From NCBI GenBank assembly GCA_002448555.1, contig DJYV01000128.1, positions 1 to 5,006 of the forward strand: DNA of 5,006 nucleotides. The letters run 5' to 3'. Under the pieces are notes generated by a model. It saw only the letters and a list, made by a program, of their open reading frames with translations. It was not told where the DNA came from and did not search any database. Shown here in pieces: positions 1-5,006 of the stretch. Each line of letters begins with the position of its first letter. Position 1 is the first letter of the stretch. This DNA is from Flavobacteriales bacterium UBA6969. GTDB taxonomy: Bacteria; Bacteroidota; Bacteroidia; Flavobacteriales_D; Sanyastnellaceae. The position numbers and the translations under genes were made by a program.

Positions 1-1254
1 GTGTGGATGCCCAAAAAGGAGTTGAAAGGCTTCGAGAAAGTGGAACTGCAGCCAGGCGAGACCGCCACGGTCAACTTTGAACTCACGGCCAACGAGCTGT
101 TCTACTACGACGAAGCAACTGCAGCCTATGCAGTAGCATCGGGTGATTACGTGGCCCACGTTGGGGGTGCCTCCGATGCCTTGGAGCTGAATGTGGCATT
201 CACATTGGAAGAAGCAGCGCCGGCGCCGGACTTTGAGGTGACGCGGATTTACCATTACCCCAGATTCCCTATGCCAACGGACTCGGTCCTGTTCCTCGGG
301 TTGGTCAAAAACGCGGGCACGGGAGACGCGCTTCCCGGCACACCGTTGGAATTGACGTTTGCGGTGAACGGCGTTCAAGTGAGCAGTACGTCCACCTTGA
401 CAGATACGCTGCGTGCGGGGGGGTGCATCTTGCTCGGTGCAACCGAGGGCCCCGATGGTTCGCCATTCTGGGTGCCAGGGTCATTTGACAGCTTCACCGT
501 TCAAGCGACCGTTGACGGTGAAGGTGCGTGGGACGAACTGATCGAAACCAACAACAGCCTCGAGGTGGATGTGGATGTCGAAGACCCGTCGGAATTGGTG
601 CCCAACCTGTGTTACCTGAAGCCCGTCACGGCAACGAGTACCGAGAGCTGGGAATACCCAGCCGCCAAGGCGGTGGACGGTAACTTCGCTACGCGGTGGA
701 GTTCGGCCTTTTCGGACCCGCAAACCATCACGGTGGATTTGCTCGATGTCTACACCTTGGATGTCATTGCATTGGCCTGGGAAACCGCCTACTCCAGCGA
801 GTACAAGCTGCGCGTTTCGCTCGACGGGGTCAATTGGACGATGCTCGTTCACGAGACGGAGGCCGACGGCGGGAACGATTTGTTCTACCCGGCTGTCGAC
901 GCCCGCTACATCCAAGTGGAAGGCATTGAACGGGCGACCGAGTGGGGCCATTCGCTGTGGGAAATCCAAGCATTTGGGGAGCTGAGCATGAGCCAGCCGG
1001 AACTCGATGCGTCCTTTGAGATCAAGGTCGTGCCCAATCCTTCATCGGGCGTGCTGAACATCCTCGGAGTGGACCCCAACGAAACGGTCACAGTGAGCGT
1101 TTCGGACCTGTCCGGACGGTTGGTGGCGACCCAACGCATCCAAGGCGGCCAACCGTTTGAATTGCCTAACAGCGTTTATTCAGCAGGCTACCACGTCGTG
1201 CGGGTTCAGGCGCGTGAAGGCGATGTCACCCGATTGATTTACTTCGAACGTTAA
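1..1254 (+). CDS. C-terminal part of a T9SS-secreted, probable family 3 glycoside hydrolase (5' truncated by window edge)
   Basis: This reading frame is open at the left edge and ends at TAA 1252-1254, so 417 residues of a longer protein are visible. Residues about 5-68 match the fibronectin-III-like domain that closes GH3 beta-glucosidases: KELKGFEKVELQPGE, then a YYDE turn and a SGDYVAHVGGASD strand. Residues about 76-193 look like a CARDB-type beta-sandwich, ending in the typical ETNNSLEV. Residues about 201-327 form an F5/8 type C (discoidin, CBM32-like) domain, with AVDGNFATRWSS at 224-235 and ARYIQVEGI at 301-309. Residues about 339-417 are a T9SS type A sorting domain, with VVPNPSSGVLNI at 343-354, SDLSGRLV at 368-375 and GYHVVRV at 396-402. 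The expected role is hydrolysis of a glucan or similar oligosaccharide outside the cell or on its surface, with the discoidin module binding glycan. The catalytic domains are not in view, so GH3 identity rests on the first domain alone. The GTG at base 1 is internal, since it falls within the GH3 linker sequence. Confidence 0.87.
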   Translation: MWMPKKELKGFEKVELQPGETATVNFELTANELFYYDEATAAYAVASGDYVAHVGGASDALELNVAFTLEEAAPAPDFEVTRIYHYPRFPMPTDSVLFLGLVKNAGTGDALPGTPLELTFAVNGVQVSSTSTLTDTLRAGGCILLGATEGPDGSPFWVPGSFDSFTVQATVDGEGAWDELIETNNSLEVDVDVEDPSELVPNLCYLKPVTATSTESWEYPAAKAVDGNFATRWSSAFSDPQTITVDLLDVYTLDVIALAWETAYSSEYKLRVSLDGVNWTMLVHETEADGGNDLFYPAVDARYIQVEGIERATEWGHSLWEIQAFGELSMSQPELDASFEIKVVPNPSSGVLNILGVDPNETVTVSVSDLSGRLVATQRIQGGQPFELPNSVYSAGYHVVRVQAREGDVTRLIYFER

Positions 1255-1257
1255 GCT

Positions 1258-1773
1258 TCACAGCTTCATCACGTACCGCGTACCGGCGTCGCTGTATTCT
1301 TCGAAGGCGATGCTGTTTTTCGTGCACAAGCCTTCGCGGGCTGCTTTGAGGGCCGGGTAGGCCTTCATGGTGCCGAGGATCATGCCCACTACTCCGGACC
1401 CTCCGGACCATTCCGTGTACAGAGCAGGTCCTTTTTCGATCTCCACCAAACGGAATCTAGGGTGGGCAGCGATCGCTTCCAATCCTTCTGTGGCCGAGAC
1501 CTTCACTCCAGCAAAGGACCGCAAGGAATCTTCAGGAACGAACTCGGGGTTGTCGTAGTAGATGCCCGCGAGTTCGCCGTCAGGGAATTGGGTTTTGACC
1601 TTTGCGAACGCCCCACCGATTTCCATGTAAGGTCCCACGTGCACCACGCCGACCAGGATGAATCCACCTTGCTCACCTTGCTCCACTTCAACGGTGCGGT
1701 AGAGGCCTTGGGAAATGAGAAAACCGAAAACGAGGGCGACCAACGCCAAGACTATCCAGAGAACTTTTTTCAT
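1258..1773 (-). CDS. Membrane-anchored GyrI-like domain protein, TEX264-like
   Basis: This encodes 171 residues beginning MKKVLWIVLALVALVFGFL. A longer frame reaches 1884, but that extension would run across the purT start and lacks protein-like character, while the ATG at 1773 opens directly onto a short basic n-region and a hydrophobic helix (residues 4-20). The helix has no obvious cleavage site or lipobox, so it is probably a membrane anchor. The rest fits the GyrI-like (SHS2-repeat) small-molecule-binding fold: GVVHVGPYMEIGGAF at 42-56, IYYDNPEFVPEDSLRS at 71-86, FRLVEIEKGPALYTEW at 107-122 and YPALKAAREGLC at 139-150. The YYDNP-x2-VP block and the following HPAL/YPAL...LC block closely resemble the animal ER-phagy receptor TEX264, which has the same N-terminal helix plus GyrI-like layout (comparison from memory). 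No DNA-binding domain is attached, unlike the AraC-type GyrI/Rob fusions. The ligand and role are unknown. It is convergent with the upstream secreted enzyme (3-base gap) and divergent from purT. Confidence 0.85.
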   Translation of the reverse strand: MKKVLWIVLALVALVFGFLISQGLYRTVEVEQGEQGGFILVGVVHVGPYMEIGGAFAKVKTQFPDGELAGIYYDNPEFVPEDSLRSFAGVKVSATEGLEAIAAHPRFRLVEIEKGPALYTEWSGGSGVVGMILGTMKAYPALKAAREGLCTKNSIAFEEYSDAGTRYVMKL

Positions 1774-1786
1774 AAGGCGAATGTCG

Positions 1787-1794
1787 CAAAAATG
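1787..1794 (-). promoter_or_regulatory. Candidate Bacteroidota -7 element for the GyrI-like gene
   Basis: On the minus strand this reads CATTTTTG, one mismatch from the Bacteroidota -7 consensus TAnnTTTG, and it ends 13 bases before the ATG at 1773. It lies in the only space available for a promoter, the 55-base divergent spacer. I see no convincing TTG -33 element at the expected distance, so this is a weak call based on position and partial consensus only. Confidence 0.25.
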
Positions 1795-1817
1795 CTGAAA
1801 AGCGGGCCCAGCAGGGT

Positions 1818-1825
1818 TAACTTTC
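1818..1825 (+). promoter_or_regulatory. Candidate Bacteroidota -7 element for purT
   Basis: The sequence TAACTTTC is one mismatch from TAnnTTTG and lies only three bases before the purT ATG at 1829. If it is used, transcription would begin at or just after the start codon, giving a leaderless or nearly leaderless message. No clear -33 TTG is seen. There is also no purine riboswitch or operator recognisable in this short spacer, so the sequence gives no hint of purine control here. Confidence 0.27.
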
Positions 1826-1828
1826 GGC

Positions 1829-3016
1829 ATGCACAAGAAAATCCTCCTCCTCGGCTCGGGCGAACTCGGCAAAGAAGTGGTCATCGCCCTCCAACGTTAC
1901 GGCCAAACGGTCATCGCTGTGGACGCCTATGAAGGCGCGCCTGCCATGCAGGTAGCCGACGGCTTCGAAGTCATCAACATGCTCGAAGGGGAGGCCTTGG
2001 ATGCGGTGGTCGCGAAACACCAGCCGGACATCATCGTGCCGGAAGTGGAGTCGATTCGGACGGAGCGTTTTTACGATTACGAGGCCCAAGGCATACACGT
2101 GGTGCCCTCTGCTCGTGCGGCCAACTTTACCATGAACCGCAAGGCCATCCGCGATTTGGCGGCAGCGGAATTGGGATTAAAGACCGCGCCCTACCGTTAC
2201 GCCACGTCGTATGAAGAATTGGCGACGGGTGTCGAGGCTGTCGGCATGCCGTGTGTGGTGAAACCACTCATGTCCAGCTCGGGCAAAGGCCAATCGGTCA
2301 TCCGCACCGAGGACGACATCCAACGCGCTTGGGACTATGCGCTCAGCGGTTCCCGAGGCGACTTGGCCGAGGTCATTGTCGAATCGTTCATCGACTTCGA
2401 TTATGAAATCACTCTGCTGACCCTCACCCAACAAGATGGGCCGACGTTGTTTTGCCCGCCCATCGGTCACCGCCAAGAACGCGGGGATTACCAAGAGAGC
2501 TGGCAGCCCATGCCCATGGCGCCCCATCTGTTGGAAGAAGCCCAGCGCATGGCGGAATCCGTGACGGCATCGCTCCGTGGCGCGGGCATTTGGGGGGTGG
2601 AGTTTTTCATCCAAAACCCGACTGCTGAGAGCAACGGCACGGTGTACTTCTCGGAATTGTCACCCCGGCCACACGATACCGGCATGGTAACCTTGGCCGG
2701 GACCCAAAATTTCACCGAATTCGAATTGCACGCTCGCGCTGTGCTGGGCATTCCGGTCTTATCCATTGACCACGTGCGCAATGGAGCAAGTGCCGTGGTG
2801 TTGGCGCCTGAAGGGGTGCAAGCAGATGCTTCGCCTGTCGTGCGGATTGCAGCAGATGCAGTCATGCCCTGCACGGATTTCCGGATTTTCGGTAAACCCA
2901 GTGTAAGGCCTTACCGCCGCATGGCCGTGGGGTTGGCGCACGGTCCGTCGGATTCAGAAGCACACGGATTGGTGGCCAAAGCGCAGGAAGTAGCAGGCAA
3001 GCTTTCGGTGGGGTAG
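1829..3016 (+). CDS. purT: Formate-dependent phosphoribosylglycinamide formyltransferase 2 (GAR transformylase 2)
   Basis: PurT is a cytosolic ATP-grasp enzyme that joins formate and 5-phosphoribosylglycinamide using ATP, giving formyl-GAR at the third step of purine synthesis without a folate cofactor. The 395-residue product is close to the 392 residues of E. coli PurT and matches along its whole length. The N-terminal nucleotide-fold loop is LLLGSGELGKE at 6-16. TMNRKAIRDLAAAELGL at 101-117 precedes the ATP-grasp core, which has VVKPLMSSSGKGQ at 143-155 (K145 and the flexible loop) and VIVES at 182-186. GHRQERGDYQESWQP at 213-227 is the PurT signature. The metal ligands are E258 (WGVEFF) and E276 (FSE), followed by SPRPHDTGMVTL at 278-289. 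The GAR/phosphate contacts appear as FGKP (K356) and R363/R364. No expected active-site residue is missing. ATG 1829 is the natural start, directly before KKILLLGSGELG. There is no good Shine-Dalgarno sequence. No other purine gene is adjacent, so it looks like a single-gene unit. Confidence 0.97.
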   Translation: MHKKILLLGSGELGKEVVIALQRYGQTVIAVDAYEGAPAMQVADGFEVINMLEGEALDAVVAKHQPDIIVPEVESIRTERFYDYEAQGIHVVPSARAANFTMNRKAIRDLAAAELGLKTAPYRYATSYEELATGVEAVGMPCVVKPLMSSSGKGQSVIRTEDDIQRAWDYALSGSRGDLAEVIVESFIDFDYEITLLTLTQQDGPTLFCPPIGHRQERGDYQESWQPMPMAPHLLEEAQRMAESVTASLRGAGIWGVEFFIQNPTAESNGTVYFSELSPRPHDTGMVTLAGTQNFTEFELHARAVLGIPVLSIDHVRNGASAVVLAPEGVQADASPVVRIAADAVMPCTDFRIFGKPSVRPYRRMAVGLAHGPSDSEAHGLVAKAQEVAGKLSVG

Positions 3017-3023
3017 CGGAAGG

Positions 3024-3611
3024 CTATTCGAAATGAATGGAAGCAACCTCGAGGTCGAAGGCTTGGGCGGTTCCGTCGTATTTCATGAAACCGAATCGGA
3101 TGACGCTGCCGAGCGCTTGCTTGAGGGGCAGGGTTTCCATGTCGCCGGTGAAGGCTTGGCTCCACGTCAGGTCTTTGGCGTCAATGGTGATGTCTTGCCA
3201 ATCCGCCGTCGGTTCGAACGAACCATACGCGTAGGGCATCCACCAGCGTTGAGACATTTCCATCGTGAGCTTGAACGGGCCGCCTTCGCCCTTGCATCGA
3301 ATCGTGATGGAGCTGAGGCCGTCGAGGTTGTATTCACCCCAGTCAGCTCGCACAGAACTGAAGCCTCCGTTGTTTTCCAAGCGCGTTTGCCCCACCCAAT
3401 GCATGCCTTCATCCCAGGTGATGCGGCCTTCGGAAAGCCCGCCCATGACGCCGTCGTTCAGCGGTCGCCAACTGGCATCAGTCGTGAAATCAATGACCAG
3501 CGGGAGGGATTTTGATTCGGCCGATGGGGTTGAACACGCGGTGCCAATCATCAGGGCTGAGACCAAAAATGTAGCGATGGCCAAGGGCCAGGAGGAGAGG
3601 AGTGCTGCCAT
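3024..3611 (-). CDS. CIA30-family protein, probable lipoprotein
   Basis: The product has 195 residues from ATG 3611; an in-frame GTG at 3629 would add six residues (MPCSFG). I prefer the ATG because it opens directly onto the hydrophobic stretch AALLSSWPLAIATFLVSALMIG. That stretch ends in GTAC with Cys26, followed by STPSAES, which suggests a signal peptidase II lipoprotein. The lipobox is weak (Gly at -3) and the n-region lacks a positive charge, so export is likely but lipidation is less certain. The mature part fits the CIA30 family (NDUFAF1-like, galactose-binding beta-sandwich): VIDFTTDASWRPLNDGVMGG around 39-58, NNGGFSSVR at 80-88, a WWMPYAYGSF segment near 123-132 and the closing FDLEVASIHFE at 185-195. 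In mitochondria the family member assists complex I assembly; the bacterial exported forms have no settled function, and I assign none. It lies 25 bases after the PhzF-like gene and is probably the last gene of that operon. It converges with purT, 7 bases apart. Confidence 0.85.
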   Translation of the reverse strand: MAALLSSWPLAIATFLVSALMIGTACSTPSAESKSLPLVIDFTTDASWRPLNDGVMGGLSEGRITWDEGMHWVGQTRLENNGGFSSVRADWGEYNLDGLSSITIRCKGEGGPFKLTMEMSQRWWMPYAYGSFEPTADWQDITIDAKDLTWSQAFTGDMETLPLKQALGSVIRFGFMKYDGTAQAFDLEVASIHFE

Positions 3612-3636
3612 GCCAAAAGAACACGGCACACCGGGG

Positions 3637-4437
3637 TTAGTTCACCGCGAGGTGGCCCCGCTCCGACGTTTGCGCTGCGCCCACGATTTCGACCGTCTCC
3701 CCTCGTATCGAGCAATGGAGTTCGCCGCCCTCCGCCGAAAGTTGCCGGGCGTGGAGGTGGTCTTGACCCATCTGTCTCGCCCAGTAGGGAGCGAGGGAGC
3801 AATGGGCGGAGCCCGTCACCGGATCTTCTAGGATGGTGGCTTGGGGGGTGAAAAACCGCGAAACAAAGTCGCAGGAAGCCCCTGGCGAAGTAACGATGAC
3901 ACCGCCAGTTCCGAGGTTGATTTGATCGAACACGGGCCGGTCGATGTTGATGTTGGCGATGTCCTCTTGGTTATCGTACACGAGAACGTAATCCCGAGCT
4001 TTGAGCACCTGCAGCGGTTGGATGCTGAGCGCATCGCGGATGGCATCCGGGAGCTCGGCGGACTGTGGGTCACGCAAGGGGAGGCGCATGGCGTATTTGC
4101 CGTCTTTCCGGCTCACCTTCAGTGGGCCGCTAACGGAGGAAAATGCCACAAAGTCGCTGTCGGGTTCCAATTCGCTGAGGACGATGTGGCCTGCGGCGAG
4201 GGTCGCGTGCCCGCACAGGTCCATTTCGATGTCGGGCGTGAACCAGCGCAGTTGGTACTCGCTCCCAGATTTGACCGTATAAGCGGTCTCCGGAACGCCG
4301 TTGTCTGCGGCGATGCGCAGCAGTTGGTCGTCGTCCAGCCACTCCGTCAACGGCATGACGCACGCCACGTTGCCCAAGAAGCCCTTGGCGACGAAGGCGT
4401 CTACGCGGAAAACGGGGAGGTGGGATTGGGATTTCAT
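3637..4437 (-). CDS. PhzF family isomerase/epimerase-like protein
   Basis: This 266-residue protein has the two-lobed diaminopimelate-epimerase fold of the PhzF/YddE family and is of usual family length. Visible markers are FRVDAFVAKGFLGNVACV at 10-27 (the usual VDAF-x-GNPAAVV), VPETAYT at 48-54 with the expected catalytic Glu50, LRWFTPDIEMDLCGHATLA at 63-81, SRFFTP at 193-198, EDPVTGSAHCSLAPYW at 204-219 and LSAEGGEL at 233-240. His77 and Asp205 correspond to other conserved active-site positions. Authentic PhzF isomerises trans-2,3-dihydro-3-hydroxyanthranilate in phenazine synthesis, but most family members occur without phenazine genes and have unknown substrates. No phenazine gene is visible here, so only the family is assigned, not the phenazine role. 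The protein has no signal peptide and should be cytosolic. It starts 9 bases after the stop of the fatty-acid-transporter gene, which suggests cotranscription and possibly translational coupling. Confidence 0.93.
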   Translation of the reverse strand: MKSQSHLPVFRVDAFVAKGFLGNVACVMPLTEWLDDDQLLRIAADNGVPETAYTVKSGSEYQLRWFTPDIEMDLCGHATLAAGHIVLSELEPDSDFVAFSSVSGPLKVSRKDGKYAMRLPLRDPQSAELPDAIRDALSIQPLQVLKARDYVLVYDNQEDIANINIDRPVFDQINLGTGGVIVTSPGASCDFVSRFFTPQATILEDPVTGSAHCSLAPYWARQMGQDHLHARQLSAEGGELHCSIRGETVEIVGAAQTSERGHLAVN

Positions 4438-4446
4438 CGCAGTATT

Positions 4447-5006
4447 TTATCCAGCGCCCCACATGAGCATGCCCGCCAACATCACCGCTCCGGCAACCAC
4501 CATCAGCAGGAGGGTGTAGGGCAAGATGTCCCGGGCCTTTAGTCCGGTAATTCCGAGGAGGGGCAGCGCCCAAAAGGGCTGGAGCATATTCGTCAATTGG
4601 TCGCCGTATGCCATGGCCATGATGCCGCGGGGCAAGTCCAACCCCAAGGCCTGGCAGGACTCCAGCACGAGCGGCCCTTGTACGGCCCACTGGCCACCAC
4701 CGCTTGGCACGAAGACGTTGAGTACGCCCGAGGAGGTGAACAAGGTAACGGGTAGCCAAGCGCGCGAGGTAGCCCCCACCAAACCATCGGCCAACCACGT
4801 TCCCAATTCGGTCCCCGTAACCATGCCCATGATGCCGAAGTAAATCGGGAATTGCACCAGGATGCCTGAGGCGCCGGAGATGGCCTCGTCCAAGGCGTTC
4901 AAAAACGCGCGCATGGACGGGTGGGCCATCAAGGCGAGTCCCAAAAGCAACAGGTTGATCCAGTCCGGGGTGATGAAGCGGAGTTGGCTCACCGGTGGTC
5001 CTTGCT
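4447..5006 (-). CDS. Short-chain fatty acid transporter, AtoE family (N-terminal part outside window)
   Basis: This is the last 185 residues of an integral membrane protein whose frame is open at the right edge; the stop is TAA at 4447-4449. A GTG codon at 4992 is not a credible start, because the family is about 440 residues and the frame continues upstream. Two family signatures are clear: FVPSGGGQWAVQGP (ending near base 4672) and AYGDQLTNMLQPFWALPLLG followed by ITGLKARDI (about 4525-4611). Hydrophobic segments include INLLLLGLALMAH, ILVQFPIYFGIMGMV, VTLFTSSGVLNVF and a final LLLMVVAGAVMLAGMLMWG. The expected role is uptake of short-chain fatty acids such as butyrate or acetoacetate across the inner membrane, as for E. 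coli AtoE. The actual substrate here is inferred from the family only. No acyl-CoA transferase or thiolase gene is visible beside it. Downstream, 9 bases away, is the PhzF-like gene. Confidence 0.92.
   Translation of the reverse strand, partial: QGPPVSQLRFITPDWINLLLLGLALMAHPSMRAFLNALDEAISGASGILVQFPIYFGIMGMVTGTELGTWLADGLVGATSRAWLPVTLFTSSGVLNVFVPSGGGQWAVQGPLVLESCQALGLDLPRGIMAMAYGDQLTNMLQPFWALPLLGITGLKARDILPYTLLLMVVAGAVMLAGMLMWGAG

Noticed and set aside
1..3. GTG at the left edge as a start codon for the first gene
   Set aside because: The following residues fall inside the conserved GH3 Fn3-like domain entry (KELKGFEKVEL), so the coding sequence continues to the left of the window.
481..969. 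162-codon open frame on the minus strand
   Set aside because: It is fully antisense to the CARDB and F5/8 C domains, is rich in Arg, Val and His, and shows no recognisable domain; it is a by-product of GC-rich codon use.
1774..1884. A 37-residue N-terminal extension of the GyrI-like protein to a start at 1884
   Set aside because: It would overlap the strongly supported start of purT and push the membrane helix inward; the ATG at 1773 gives a clean KK-plus-helix N-terminus.
3614..3621. TTCTTTTG on the minus strand as an internal promoter for the CIA30 gene
   Set aside because: It departs from TAnnTTTG in the key A, has no -33 partner, and the 25-base gap is more simply read as an operon junction.
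3643..3654. Small hairpin CACC-GCGA-GGTG as a terminator after the PhzF-like gene
   Set aside because: The stem is only four pairs, it lies inside the coding sequence, and no T-run follows on either strand.
3265..3831. 188-codon open frame on the plus strand
   Set aside because: It is antisense to the CIA30 gene and the end of the PhzF-like gene and shows no coherent domain or credible start.
3841..4542. 233-codon open frame on the plus strand
   Set aside because: It lies antisense to the PhzF-like gene and the end of the transporter gene, has no domain pattern, and the minus-strand genes carry clear family motifs over the same bases.
4130..4798. 222-codon open frame on the minus strand
   Set aside because: It is an out-of-frame reading of the transporter and PhzF-like genes, very rich in Arg, Gly and His, without any family motif.
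4990..4992. GTG at 4992 (minus strand) as the start of the transporter gene
   Set aside because: The frame stays open to the window edge, and the product would lack more than half of a normal AtoE-family protein.

Overview
The window is ordinary, gene-dense chromosomal DNA from a GC-rich member of the Bacteroidota / FCB group. The main evidence is the type IX secretion (T9SS) C-terminal sorting domain on the first gene, a system essentially confined to that group. None of the three starts inside a well-defined leader has a good Shine-Dalgarno sequence, which also fits. The base composition is clearly above 50% G+C by eye, high for the phylum. I cannot resolve the lineage further. I see no RNA genes, mobile elements, CRISPR arrays or long repeats, and no gene-free stretch longer than about 55 bases.

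Layout from left to right. (1) 1-1254, plus strand: the C-terminal part of a large secreted protein whose N-terminus lies outside the window. It ends in a GH3-type fibronectin-III-like domain, a CARDB-like adhesion domain, an F5/8 type C (discoidin / CBM32-like) domain and a T9SS type A sorting domain, so it is most likely an exported family 3 glycoside hydrolase. (2) 1258-1773, minus strand: a small membrane-anchored GyrI-like domain protein resembling the luminal/cytosolic domain of the animal ER-phagy receptor TEX264. (3) 1829-3016, plus strand: purT, the formate-dependent GAR transformylase of purine synthesis, divergent from gene 2 across a 55-base spacer. (4) 3024-3611, minus strand: a CIA30-family probable lipoprotein. 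(5) 3637-4437, minus strand: a PhzF-family isomerase-like protein. (6) 4447 to the right edge, minus strand: the C-terminal part of an AtoE-type short-chain fatty acid transporter.

Genes 6, 5 and 4 are co-directional with gaps of 9 and 25 bases and are probably one operon, read in the order transporter, PhzF-like, CIA30-like. Genes 1/2 and purT/CIA30 converge with only 3 and 7 bases between their stop codons, so any terminators must lie inside the opposing coding sequences. purT is metabolically recognisable but has no purine neighbours here. No clearly novel multi-gene system is visible; the most interesting items are the bacterial TEX264-like protein, the modular T9SS tail on the GH3-type protein, and the uncharacterised transporter-PhzF-CIA30 operon.
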